A stretch of 64,000 nt of DNA from Stutzerimonas degradans (GTDB taxonomy: Bacteria; Pseudomonadota; Gammaproteobacteria; Pseudomonadales; Pseudomonadaceae), in the NCBI RefSeq assembly GCF_024448505.1, contig NZ_JAMOHV010000011.1, positions 62,001 through 126,000 on the forward strand, in the 5' to 3' direction. The notes below the pieces were generated by a model. That model did no database searches. It worked only from the letters and a program-made list of their open reading frames with translations, and was not told the DNA's origin. This document shows, piece by piece, positions 1-9,811 of this stretch. Made by a program: the position numbers and the translations under genes. How positions within the stretch are numbered: position 1 is the stretch's first letter; the number at the start of each line of letters is the position of its first letter.

Positions 1-874
1 CGTAGAGCAAGCGCAGCAGCACCAGCATCACCAGCAGGCGCGGCAGGCGGCGACGGCGCCACTGTTGCGACGAGGACAGGCCGCAAACCAGCTCGGCGCC
101 GAACAGCACGATCATCCACGACAGATAGATCCACAGCAGGAACAGCGGCACCGCCGCGAAGGCACCGTAGATCAGCTGGTAACTCGGAAAATAGCTGACA
201 TACAGGCCGAACAGTTGCTTGGCCGCCTCGAACAACACCGCGGCGAACAGCCCGCCCGCCAGCGCATGGCGCAGCGGCACCCGGGTGTTCGGTACTGCCG
301 CATAGAGCAAGGTGAAGGCCAGAATGCTGAGTACCAGCGGCATCGCCTTCAGCAGCGTGCCCGCGCCGAGCAACGCATGCGGCCCGGAGATAAATGTCAG
401 CGAGGCGAGGTAGGTACTGGTCGCAAACCCCGCACCGAGCAGCAACGGGCCGAGGCTGAGAATCGCCCAGTACAGCAGGAAGCTCGACACCCCGCGCCGC
501 GGCTGGCGCACGCGCCAGATGGTGTTGAACGCCTTCTCGATGGTCAGCAGCATCATCAGCGCGGTGACCATCAGGAAACCGACCCCGAACCAGGTCAGCT
601 GGCGTGCCTGGCTGGTGAACGCGATCAGGTACTCCTGAATCGTCGCTCCGGTGGAGGGAATGAAGTTCTTGAAGATATACAGCTGGATCTGTTCGCCGAC
701 GCCCTGGAACGCCGGAATCGCCGAAAGCATGGCGAAGGTGACGGTCATCATCGGCACCACTGCGAACAGCGTGGTGTAGGTCAGCGCCGCCGCGCTGTTC
801 GGGCCGCGGTCGGCGAGGAAACGCTGCACCAGAAAGCGACAGAACTCCACCAGATTGTCGATGCGCTGCTGCAT
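1..874 (-). CDS. YihY/BrkB (UPF0761) family inner-membrane protein, C-terminus cut by window edge
   Basis: Translating the minus strand from the ATG at 874 gives an open frame of about 291 codons that runs off the left edge, so the C-terminal part is missing. It begins [19 protein letters not shown] and contains the family's N-terminal stretch [20 protein letters not shown], followed by several hydrophobic helices and, near the edge, [16 protein letters not shown], typical of YihY/BrkB. The family was once called ribonuclease BN by mistake; it is an integral membrane protein of uncertain role (transport or envelope function). The gene is divergent from arsC, with an 86-bp gap. The N-terminal half and its start are clear; total length cannot be judged here. 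Confidence 0.88.
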   Translation of the reverse strand, partial: MQQRIDNLVEFCRFLVQRFLADRGPNSAAALTYTTLFAVVPMMTVTFAMLSAIPAFQGVGEQIQLYIFKNFIPSTGATIQEYLIAFTSQARQLTWFGVGFLMVTALMMLLTIEKAFNTIWRVRQPRRGVSSFLLYWAILSLGPLLLGAGFATSTYLASLTFISGPHALLGAGTLLKAMPLVLSILAFTLLYAAVPNTRVPLRHALAGGLFAAVLFEAAKQLFGLYVSYFPSYQLIYGAFAAVPLFLLWIYLSWMIVLFGAELVCGLSSSQQWRRRRLPRLLVMLVLLRLLY

Positions 875-926
875 CCCCGCTCCTTAGCCAACCGGTCGTT
901 TCGAACCGTCCCCCCGGGAGGGTTAG

Positions 927-2319
<1,393 letters not shown>

Positions 2320-2409
2320 CAGGCTGCGGTGGGCGGGTGCCGCATGGCACTCGCCATCGGCGCGGCGGCGCGCCAGACTGCAAATTCCCTCAATCGCCCG
2401 GAGCATTCC

Positions 2410-3090
2410 ATGAGCAGAACCATTCTCATCGTCGGCGCCTCGCGCGGCCTCGGTCTCGGCCTGGCGCGGCAGTTCTCCAGCCAGGGCTGGCAGGTGATCG
2501 CCACCGTGCGCGACCCGGCACGCGCCGATGCGCTCAAGGCGCTCGCCGGCGTGCGGATCGAAGCGCTGGAGCTGGATGATGCCGACAGTCTCGAACGACT
2601 GGCGCAGCGCCTGGCGGGCACGCAGCTCGATGTGCTCTACGTCAATGCCGGTATCGCCGGTCCGCAGGACAAACCCGCGACCGCGGCCAGCCAGATGGAA
2701 GTCGGCCAGCTGTTCTTCACCAATGCGGTCGCACCGGTGCGCCTGGCCGAGCGGCTGCTGCCGCTGGTGGAGCAGAAACAGGGCGTCATCGTCTTCATGA
2801 GTTCCATCCTCGGCAGCGTCGAAACCGGCCCCGGCATGGGCATGCCGCTGTATGGCGCCAGCAAGGCCGCACTCAACCACCTGACGCGTTCCTTCGTCGC
2901 CGGCCTGGGCGAAAGCACGCTGACGGTGCTGTCGATGCATCCGGGCTGGGTGAAGACCGACATGGGCGGCAGCGAGGCGCCGCTGGATGTCGAGACCAGC
3001 ACGCGCGGCATGACCGAGCAGGTAATCCGCGCCATCGGCCAGGGCGGTCATCGCTACCTCGACTTCCAGGGCAATCCGCTACCCTGGTGA
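2410..3090 (+). CDS. Short-chain dehydrogenase/reductase (classical SDR)
   Basis: A 226-residue Rossmann-fold oxidoreductase. The cofactor motif GASRGLG is near residue 10, the NAG motif occurs as YVNAGIAG, the catalytic Ser lies in MSSILGS and the Tyr-Lys pair in YGASKAA. After the active site comes LSMHPGWVKTDMGG, like the C-factor/sniffer-like SDR subgroup. The substrate is unknown. The ATG at 2410 starts directly at the Rossmann fold; upstream in-frame codons extend into non-homologous sequence. It follows the DUF2069 gene after 90 bp and may have its own promoter. Confidence 0.88.
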   Translation: MSRTILIVGASRGLGLGLARQFSSQGWQVIATVRDPARADALKALAGVRIEALELDDADSLERLAQRLAGTQLDVLYVNAGIAGPQDKPATAASQMEVGQLFFTNAVAPVRLAERLLPLVEQKQGVIVFMSSILGSVETGPGMGMPLYGASKAALNHLTRSFVAGLGESTLTVLSMHPGWVKTDMGGSEAPLDVETSTRGMTEQVIRAIGQGGHRYLDFQGNPLPW

Positions 3091-3276
3091 TTCGCTCGCG
3101 ACCGGGCGTGCTCCGGTCGCAGCCTCCCCTACCCTGGCACCGACGGTCGACAAGCCCGTACACCGCGGCTATCGTTCGCCCCCGGATGCTCGCCACGGCG
3201 ACACCCCCCTGGATCAGCAGACAGGGCATAACTGAGCTGGCTACTCTGAACTCAACCCTTCAGGAGAAAGCCGGCC

Positions 3277-4632
3277 ATGCCTGCTGACCGTATCTGGATC
3301 AAGAATCCCCTCGCCCTGTTCACCGCCAACGATAGCCACGCCCCCGGCGGACTGGTGATCGAAAATGGCGTCATCGTCGAAATGCTCGCCGCCGGGGCCT
3401 CGCCGGCGCAGCCAGTGAGCGAGACCTTCGATGCCCGCGAGCACGTCGTGCTGCCGGGGCTGGTCAACACCCATCACCACTTCTACCAGACGCTCACCCG
3501 TGCCTGGGGGCCGGTGGTCAACGAGCCGCTGTTCAACTGGCTGCTGACGCTCTACCCGGTCTGGGCCCGGCTCACGCCGCGGGCGCTGGAGCTGGCAAGC
3601 AAGGTGGCGCTGGCCGAACTGCTGCTGTCGGGCTGCACCACCGCCGCCGACCACCACTACCTGTTCCCGGCGGGGCTCGAGGAGGCGATCGACATCCAGG
3701 TCGAGGCCGTGCGCGAGCTGGGCATGCGCGCCATGCTGACGCGCGGCTCGATGAACCTGTCCAAGGAGAACGGCGGCCTGCCGTGCAAGAGCGTGGTGCA
3801 GGATGCCGAAACGATCCTCGCCGACAGCGAGCGACTGATCGAGCACTACCACGAGCGCGGCGACGGTGCGCAGATCCAGATCGCCCTGGCGCCCTGCTCG
3901 CCGTTCTCGGTGACCACCGACATCATGCGCACCTGCGCCGAGCTGGCCGAAGCGCGCGACGTGCGCCTGCACACCCACCTGGCCGAAACGCTGGACGAGC
4001 AGGAGTTCTGCGCGCAGCGCTTCGGCATGCGCACCGTCGACTACCTGCAGAGCGTCGGCTGGCTCGGCCCGCGGACCTGGCTGGCGCACGGCATCCATTT
4101 CAATCAGGTGGAAATCCATCGTCTGGGCACGGCCGGCGTCGGCATCTGCCATTGCCCGAGCTCGAACATGCGCCTGGCCTCGGGCATCTGCCACACGCTG
4201 GAGCTGGAGGACAAGGGCGCGATCATCGGCCTGGGCGTCGACGGCTCTGCCTCGAACGATGCCTCAAACATGATGCTCGAGGCGCGCCAGGCGCTGTTCA
4301 TCCAGCGCTTGCGCTACGGCGCCGAGAAGATCACGCCAGAGAAGGTTCTCGGCTGGGCGACCCGCGGTTCAGCGCGGCTGCTCGGACGCAGCGACATCGG
4401 CGAGCTGGCGGTCGGCAAACAGGCCGACCTCGCGCTGTTCAAGCTCGACGAACTGCGCTTCTCCGGCAGCCACGATCCCATCGCCGCGCTGCTCCTGTGC
4501 GCCGCCGACCGCGCCGACCGGGTGATGGTCGGCGGCCGCTGGCGGGTGATCGAGGGGCAGATCGAAGGTCTGGATGTCGCCGGGTTGATCGCCGATCACC
4601 GCCAGGCGGCGCGCCAGCTGATCGCCGGCTGA
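3277..4632 (+). CDS. 8-oxoguanine deaminase (amidohydrolase superfamily)
   Basis: A 451-residue amidohydrolase. The first metal motif is PGLVNTHHHFYQT, the second His cluster LHTHLAE, the third His in WLAHGIH, and the metal-binding Asp in LGVDGSASND. The pattern THHHFYQTLTRAW with WPV/YPVW following resembles the characterised P. aeruginosa 8-oxoguanine deaminase (Pa0142) rather than chlorohydrolases or cytosine deaminases. It would hydrolyse 8-oxoguanine to urate plus ammonia, feeding oxidised guanine into the purine pathway. This fits its place beside xdhABC and guaD. A ribosome-binding site (AGGAG) lies 10 bp before the ATG. The substrate assignment rests on family resemblance and context. 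Confidence 0.85.
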   Translation: MPADRIWIKNPLALFTANDSHAPGGLVIENGVIVEMLAAGASPAQPVSETFDAREHVVLPGLVNTHHHFYQTLTRAWGPVVNEPLFNWLLTLYPVWARLTPRALELASKVALAELLLSGCTTAADHHYLFPAGLEEAIDIQVEAVRELGMRAMLTRGSMNLSKENGGLPCKSVVQDAETILADSERLIEHYHERGDGAQIQIALAPCSPFSVTTDIMRTCAELAEARDVRLHTHLAETLDEQEFCAQRFGMRTVDYLQSVGWLGPRTWLAHGIHFNQVEIHRLGTAGVGICHCPSSNMRLASGICHTLELEDKGAIIGLGVDGSASNDASNMMLEARQALFIQRLRYGAEKITPEKVLGWATRGSARLLGRSDIGELAVGKQADLALFKLDELRFSGSHDPIAALLLCAADRADRVMVGGRWRVIEGQIEGLDVAGLIADHRQAARQLIAG

Positions 4633-4640
4633 GCACGCCC

Positions 4641-4686
4641 TCCGCAACCGGGACGACGTCTGCACGGCGTCGCTCGCGGTTGCGGA
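4641..4686 (+). terminator. Stem-loop after the 8-oxoguanine deaminase gene
   Basis: TCCGCAACCG at 4641-4650 pairs perfectly with CGGTTGCGGA at 4677-4686, and a second inner stem can form in the loop. It starts nine bases after the stop codon. There is no T-tract, so it may be a Rho-independent terminator of weak type or an mRNA 3' stabiliser. Confidence 0.45.
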
Positions 4687-4796
4687 CCTGCCGTCAAAAG
4701 CCGCCACCGACGTGGCGCAGACGGCTTTACTTTCTATTAGTAACGCTCGTTCACTGCCGTATGGCTGTTGGCTGCCAGGTGCGCTCGTCCGTCACA

Positions 4797-4834
4797 TTGA
4801 CTTTCCAGTCAATTTTTCTTGACCGAGAAGTCAG
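4797..4834 (+). promoter_or_regulatory. Tandem palindromic operators at the xdhA promoter
   Basis: Two 16-bp palindromes of the same design, TTGACTTTCCAGTCAA (4797-4812) and TTGACCGAGAAGTCAG (4819-4834), fit TTGACY-N4-AGTCAR. Their starts are 22 bp apart, two helical turns, so two dimers would bind the same DNA face. The second TTGACC can also serve as a -35 hexamer, with TAATTT at 4842-4847 (17-bp spacing) as a poor -10. This suggests a repressor controlling xdhA. No regulator gene lies next to the operon, so the cognate protein is unknown. Confidence 0.7.
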
Positions 4835-4873
4835 TTAATACTAATTTTTCGCTCCAGGCGCTATCCGAGAGCC

Positions 4874-4885
4874 AAGAACAAGAAA
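4874..4885 (+). promoter_or_regulatory. Putative Hfq/Crc catabolite-activity (CA) motif in the xdhA leader
   Basis: AAGAACAAGAAA is four uninterrupted AAN triplets immediately upstream of the xdhA ribosome-binding site (GCGGAGG at 4886-4892). Pseudomonas Hfq with Crc binds AANAANAA-type motifs near translation starts and represses translation when preferred carbon sources are present. Confidence 0.5.
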
Positions 4886-4898
4886 GCGGAGGTCTACC

Positions 4899-6347
4899 TT
4901 GATCCAGTTTCTGCTCAACCGCGAGCTGCGCAGCGAGCGCACGCTCGACCCCAACACCACGGTGCTGCAGTACCTGCGCGAGCACCGTGGCAAGACCGGC
5001 ACCAAGGAGGGCTGCGCCTCTGGCGACTGTGGCGCCTGCACCGTGGTGGTCGGCGAACTGGTCGGTGAACGCCTGCGCTACCGCACCCTCAATTCCTGCC
5101 TGACCTTCGTTTCCGCGCTGCACAGCAAGCAGCTGATCAGTGTCGAAGACCTCAAGCACCAGGGCCGACTGCACAGCGTGCAGCGGGCGATGGTCGACTG
5201 CCACGGCTCGCAGTGCGGCTTCTGTACGCCAGGCTTCGTCATGAGCCTGTTCGCCCTGCAGAAGAACGCCGCCGGAGTGAACGAATACGACCCGCACCAG
5301 ACCCACGAGGCGCTGGCCGGCAACCTTTGCCGCTGCACCGGCTACCGACCGATCCTCGCCGCCGCCGAGCAGGCCTGCACCCATCCCGAGGCGGATCAGT
5401 TCGACGCTGAAGAAGCCGCAACCATCGCCCAGCTCAAGACCATCGCCCCGCGTGAAATGGCCGAACTCAGCGATGGCGACAAGCGTTGCCTGTCGCCGCT
5501 GACCGTCGCCGAGCTGGCCGAAGTCTACGCCGCCAACCCGGACGCCCGGCTGGTTGCCGGCGGCACCGATCTGGCGCTGGAAGTCACCCAGTTCCATCGC
5601 GCGCTGCCGCTGCTGATCCACGTCGGCCAGGTCGCCGAGATGAAGCAGGTGCTGATCACCGACCGCCATATCGAGATCGGCGCCGCCGCACCGCTGACCG
5701 ACTGCTACGCCGCGCTGGCCGCCGACTACCCGGACTTCGGCGAGCTGCTGCAGCGCTTCGCCTCGCTGCAGATCCGCAATCAGGGCACGCTGGGCGGCAA
5801 CATCGGCAACGCCTCGCCCATCGGCGATTCGCCGCCGCTGCTGCTCGCCCTCGGCGCCGAGATCGTCCTGCGCCACGGCACCAGCAGCCGCACCCTGCCG
5901 CTGCAGGATTTCTTCATCGACTACAAGGTCACCGCGCGTCAGCCCGGCGAGCTCATCGAGAAGGTGCTGGTGCCGCGCGCGTCACCGCAGCGGCTGTTCC
6001 GCGCCTACAAGGTTTCCAAGCGCCTGGACGACGACATTTCCGCCGTCTGCGCCGCCTTCGATCTGCAGATCAGCGACGGCGTGATCGCCGATGCCCGCGT
6101 CGCCTTCGGCGGCATGGCGGCGATTCCCAAACGCGCCGCGGCCTGCGAAGCGACGCTCAAGGGCGCGCCGTGGCATCAGCAGACCGTGGAGGCGGCCTGC
6201 GATGCGCTGGCCGAGGACTTCACCCCGCTGACCGACTTCCGTGCCAGCCGCGAGTACCGCCTGCTGGTGGCGCAGAACCTGCTGCGCAAATGTTTCCTCG
6301 AACAACAAGCGTCCAAGACCGAGACGAGGGTGACCGCATATGTCTAA
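4899..6347 (+). CDS. xdhA: Xanthine dehydrogenase small subunit (2Fe-2S and FAD)
   Basis: A 482-residue iron-sulfur flavoprotein subunit. Plant-type cluster ligands Cys39, Cys44, Cys47 and Cys67 come first, then the second cluster's Cys106, Cys109, Cys144 and Cys146 (CRCTGYRPI). The FAD-binding domain follows (VAGGTDLALEVTQ and LGGNIGNASPIGDSPP). It passes electrons from the molybdenum centre of XdhB to NAD+ during oxidation of hypoxanthine and xanthine to urate. The start is a TTG at 4899, supported by the strong GCGGAGG site and by homology beginning at MIQFLLN. It overlaps xdhB by eight bases. Confidence 0.95.
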   Translation: MIQFLLNRELRSERTLDPNTTVLQYLREHRGKTGTKEGCASGDCGACTVVVGELVGERLRYRTLNSCLTFVSALHSKQLISVEDLKHQGRLHSVQRAMVDCHGSQCGFCTPGFVMSLFALQKNAAGVNEYDPHQTHEALAGNLCRCTGYRPILAAAEQACTHPEADQFDAEEAATIAQLKTIAPREMAELSDGDKRCLSPLTVAELAEVYAANPDARLVAGGTDLALEVTQFHRALPLLIHVGQVAEMKQVLITDRHIEIGAAAPLTDCYAALAADYPDFGELLQRFASLQIRNQGTLGGNIGNASPIGDSPPLLLALGAEIVLRHGTSSRTLPLQDFFIDYKVTARQPGELIEKVLVPRASPQRLFRAYKVSKRLDDDISAVCAAFDLQISDGVIADARVAFGGMAAIPKRAAACEATLKGAPWHQQTVEAACDALAEDFTPLTDFRASREYRLLVAQNLLRKCFLEQQASKTETRVTAYV

Positions 6348-8739
6348 CCACAGCCTTGCCAAGACTCAGGAAGAACTCATCGCCCTGTTCAAGCAGGACC
6401 TGGTCACCGGCGTCGGTCGCAGCGTCAAGCACGACAGCGCGCCCAAGCACGTCTCCGGCGAAGCGGTGTACGTCGACGACCGCCTGGAGTTTCCCAATCA
6501 GCTGCACGTCTATGCACGCATGAGCGACCGCGCCCATGCCCGCATCGTGCGCATCGACACTGCGCCCTGCTATGCCTTTCCCGGCGTGGCCATCGCCATT
6601 ACCGCCGAGGACGTGCCCGGTCAGCTGGACATCGGCCCGGTGGTCGCCGGCGACCCGCTGCTGGCCGACGGCAAGGTGGAGTACATCGGCCAGCCGGTGA
6701 TCGCCGTGGCTGCCGACAGCCTGGAAACCGCGCGCAAGGCGGCCATGGCCGCAATCATCGAATACGAGGATCTGGAGCCGGTGCTCGACGTGGTCGAGGC
6801 GCTGCGCAAGAAGCACTTCGTACTGGATAGTCACACCCACCAGCGCGGCGACTCCGCCAGCGCCCTGGCCAGCGCACCGCGCCGGCTGCAGGGCACGCTG
6901 CACATCGGCGGTCAGGAGCACTTCTACCTGGAGACGCAGATTTCCTCGGTGATGCCCACCGAGGATGGCGGCATGATCGTCTACACCTCGACGCAGAACC
7001 CCACCGAGGTGCAGAAGCTGGTGGCCGAAGTGCTCGGCGTGCCGATGAACAAGATCGTCATCGACATGCGCCGCATGGGCGGCGGCTTCGGCGGCAAGGA
7101 AACCCAGGCCTCGATGCCGGCCTGCCTGTGCGCGGTGATCGCGCACCTCACCGGTCGGCCGACCAAGATGCGCCTGCCGCGCATGGAAGACATGACCATG
7201 ACCGGCAAGCGCCACCCGTTCTACGTCGAATACGACGTCGGCTTCGACGACGACGGCCTGCTGCACGGCATCCAGATCGATCTGGCCGGCAACTGCGGCT
7301 ACTCGCCGGACCTCTCCGGCTCGATCGTCGACCGCGCCATGTTCCACTCCGACAATGCCTACTACTTGGGCGACGCCACCATCCACGGCCATCGCTGCAA
7401 GACCAACCTCGCCTCGAACACCGCCTACCGCGGCTTCGGCGGCCCGCAAGGGATGGTCGCCATCGAGGAGATCATGGACGCCATCGCCCGCGAGCTGGGC
7501 AAGGACCCGCTCGACGTGCGCAAGCGCAACTACTACGGCAAGACCGAACGCAACGTTACGCCCTATTACCAGACCGTCGAGCACAACATGCTCGAGGAGA
7601 TGACCGCCGAGCTGGAGGCCAGCAGCGAGTACACCCGCCGCCGCGAAGAGATCCGCGCGTTCAATGCCACAAGCCCGATCCTCAAGAAGGGCCTGGCGCT
7701 GACCCCGGTGAAGTTCGGAATCAGCTTCACCGCGAGCTTCCTCAACCAGGCCGGCGCGCTGGTGCACGTCTACACCGACGGCAGCATCCACCTGAACCAC
7801 GGCGGCACCGAGATGGGCCAGGGCCTCAACACCAAGGTCGCGCAGGTGGTGGCCGAGGTGTTCCAGGTCGACATCGAGCGCATCCAGATCACCGCCACCA
7901 ACACCGACAAGGTGCCCAACACCTCGCCGACGGCGGCCTCCAGTGGTGCCGACCTCAACGGCAAGGCGGCGCAGAACGCGGCGCTGACCATCAAGCAGCG
8001 GCTGGTCGAATTCGCCGCGCGACACTGGAACGTCACCGAGGAAGACGTCGAATTCCGCAACGGCCAGGTGCGCATCCGCGACCAGTACGTCTCGTTCGAG
8101 GAGCTGATCCAGCAGGCCTACTTCGGTCAGGTTTCGCTGTCGTCCACCGGCTTCTACCGCACGCCGAAGATCTACTACGACCGCAGCCAGGCGCGCGGCC
8201 GGCCGTTCTACTACTTCGCCTACGGTGCGGCCTGCTCGGAAGTGATCGTCGATACGCTGACCGGCGAGTACAAGATGCTGCGCAGCGACATCCTGCATGA
8301 CGTCGGCGCCTCGCTGAACCCGGCCATCGACATCGGCCAGGTCGAAGGCGGCTTCGTCCAGGGCATGGGCTGGCTGACCATGGAAGAGCTGGTCTGGAAC
8401 GACAAGGGCAAGCTGATGACCAACGGCCCGGCCAGCTACAAGATCCCGGCGGTCGCCGACATGCCGCTGGACCTGCGCGTCAAGCTGGTGGAGAACCGCA
8501 AGAACCCCGAGGACACGGTGTTCCACTCCAAGGCCGTCGGCGAGCCTCCGTTCATGCTCGGCATCTCGGTCTGGTGCGCGATCAAGGACGCCGTGGCGAG
8601 CCTGGCCGACTACAAGGCGCAACCCAGGATCGACGCGCCGGCGACGCCCGAGCGTGTGCTCTGGGGCGTGGAACAGATGCGCAAGTTGAAGCAACAGGCG
8701 GTGTCCCTACCGGAGCCCGCCGTGGAAACCGCGCACTGA
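6340..8739 (+). CDS. xdhB: Xanthine dehydrogenase molybdopterin-binding large subunit
   Basis: A 799-residue molybdopterin-binding subunit of the xanthine oxidase family. It contains the a/b-hammerhead region (KHVSGEAVYVDD), the GGGFGGKE loop contacting the molybdenum cofactor, AYRGFGGPQG, a further cofactor loop near GTEMGQGLNTK and, near the C-terminus, KAVGEPPF with the catalytic Glu at residue 735. The length is normal for a split bacterial enzyme. The ATG at 6340 lies inside the end of xdhA, so translation is coupled. A long antisense reading frame across this gene is a codon-bias shadow. Confidence 0.96.
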   Translation: MSNHSLAKTQEELIALFKQDLVTGVGRSVKHDSAPKHVSGEAVYVDDRLEFPNQLHVYARMSDRAHARIVRIDTAPCYAFPGVAIAITAEDVPGQLDIGPVVAGDPLLADGKVEYIGQPVIAVAADSLETARKAAMAAIIEYEDLEPVLDVVEALRKKHFVLDSHTHQRGDSASALASAPRRLQGTLHIGGQEHFYLETQISSVMPTEDGGMIVYTSTQNPTEVQKLVAEVLGVPMNKIVIDMRRMGGGFGGKETQASMPACLCAVIAHLTGRPTKMRLPRMEDMTMTGKRHPFYVEYDVGFDDDGLLHGIQIDLAGNCGYSPDLSGSIVDRAMFHSDNAYYLGDATIHGHRCKTNLASNTAYRGFGGPQGMVAIEEIMDAIARELGKDPLDVRKRNYYGKTERNVTPYYQTVEHNMLEEMTAELEASSEYTRRREEIRAFNATSPILKKGLALTPVKFGISFTASFLNQAGALVHVYTDGSIHLNHGGTEMGQGLNTKVAQVVAEVFQVDIERIQITATNTDKVPNTSPTAASSGADLNGKAAQNAALTIKQRLVEFAARHWNVTEEDVEFRNGQVRIRDQYVSFEELIQQAYFGQVSLSSTGFYRTPKIYYDRSQARGRPFYYFAYGAACSEVIVDTLTGEYKMLRSDILHDVGASLNPAIDIGQVEGGFVQGMGWLTMEELVWNDKGKLMTNGPASYKIPAVADMPLDLRVKLVENRKNPEDTVFHSKAVGEPPFMLGISVWCAIKDAVASLADYKAQPRIDAPATPERVLWGVEQMRKLKQQAVSLPEPAVETAH

Positions 8740-8745
8740 CCCGTT

Positions 8746-8822
8746 GGGTGGACAACGCTCCGTTTGTCCACCACGGTCGCAATACGAATGTTCCGGTGGA
8801 GACGCTCCGCGGTGTTCCACGG
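8746..8822. repeat. REP-like hairpin pair between xdhB and xdhC
   Basis: GGTGGACAA (8747-8755) pairs perfectly with TTGTCCACC (8764-8772) across an 8-base loop. A second, imperfect hairpin of similar sequence (GGTGGAGACGC...GTTCCAC) follows at about 8794-8820. The arms resemble those of hairpins at 11163-11230 and 27334-27420, suggesting one dispersed REP/REPIN family. It sits in the only sizable gap of the xdhABC operon. Confidence 0.6.
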
Positions 8823-8853
8823 GGCGGCCACCCGCACCACGAAGGACAGAACC

Positions 8854-9705
8854 ATGAGCAACACGGTCTGGATCGAAGCCCTCGCCGAGCTGCAACAAAA
8901 AGGCGAACCCTGCGTGCTGGTCACCATCGTCGAGGAGCGCGGTTCGACACCGCGCAATGCCGGCTCGAAGATGGTGGTCACCAACGAGCGGCTGTACGAC
9001 ACCATCGGCGGCGGTCACCTGGAATACCGCGTACAGCAGATCGCCCGCGAGATGCTGCAAAGCCGCAGTCGCGAGACGCGCCTGGAGCGCTTCGCCCTCG
9101 GCGCCAGTCTTGGCCAGTGCTGCGGCGGCGCGGCGGTCGTGCTGTTCGAACCGATGGGGCAGCCGCAGGCGCACATTGCCGTGTTCGGTGCCGGGCATGT
9201 CGGCCGCGCGCTGGTGCCGCTGCTGGCCAGCCTGCCGTGCAAGGTGCGCTGGATCGACTCGCGCGAGAACGAATTCCCCGCCGAAATTCCGCGCGGTGTG
9301 GAGAAGGTGGTCAACGACGATGTGGTCGAGGAAGTCGACGACATGCCTCCCGGCAGCTATTTCATCGTCATGACGCATAATCACCAACTCGATCTGGAGC
9401 TGACCGCGGCCATCCTCGAACGCAACGATTTCACCTACTACGGGCTGATCGGCTCGCAGAGCAAGCGCGCCAAGTTCGAGCATCGCCTGCGCGACCGCGG
9501 CTTCCAGCCGGAAACCGTGCAACGCATGCGCTGCCCGATGGGTATCGCCGAGGTTAAGGGCAAGCTGCCGGTGGAGATCGCCGTGTCCATCGCCGGCGAG
9601 GTGATCGCCACCTACAACGCGCATTTCGGTGAAAAGCGCGGCGAGAAGCGCGAAGGCGGCGAAAAACCCATCCCCATGCTGGTCCCGGCCTCGCGCCGCG
9701 GCTGA
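8854..9705 (+). CDS. xdhC: Xanthine dehydrogenase accessory protein XdhC
   Basis: A 283-residue XdhC/CoxI-family protein. The N-terminal domain has VTIVEERGSTPRNAGSKM and the family signature GGGHLEY; LGQCCGGAAVV follows. The C-terminal Rossmann-like domain has VFGAGHVGRALVPLL and, later, YYGLIGSQSKRAKF and CPMGI. It binds the molybdenum cofactor, promotes its sulfuration and delivers it to XdhB. It lies 114 bp downstream of xdhB on the same strand, with a repeat hairpin between. The start at 8854 is chosen because homology begins at MSNTVWIEAL; an upstream in-frame ATG at 8764 lies inside the repeat. Confidence 0.93.
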   Translation: MSNTVWIEALAELQQKGEPCVLVTIVEERGSTPRNAGSKMVVTNERLYDTIGGGHLEYRVQQIAREMLQSRSRETRLERFALGASLGQCCGGAAVVLFEPMGQPQAHIAVFGAGHVGRALVPLLASLPCKVRWIDSRENEFPAEIPRGVEKVVNDDVVEEVDDMPPGSYFIVMTHNHQLDLELTAAILERNDFTYYGLIGSQSKRAKFEHRLRDRGFQPETVQRMRCPMGIAEVKGKLPVEIAVSIAGEVIATYNAHFGEKRGEKREGGEKPIPMLVPASRRG

Positions 9706-9811
9706 ATCCACAAACGCCACCGGCGGCAGCGGACTTGCGCGTGAACAGGCTGGCGCCCGTCACGTCAGGACGCTGCCGCGCGTGCAGAAGAACGACAGCG
9801 AAGAGAACACC

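Noticed and set aside
3087..3287. 66-codon frame between the SDR and 8-oxoguanine deaminase genes
   Set aside because: No ribosome-binding site, overlaps the start of the next gene, composition not protein-like.
6220..8694. 824-codon minus-strand frame opposite xdhB
   Set aside because: Low-complexity shadow of a strongly codon-biased gene; XdhB motifs are unambiguous on the plus strand.
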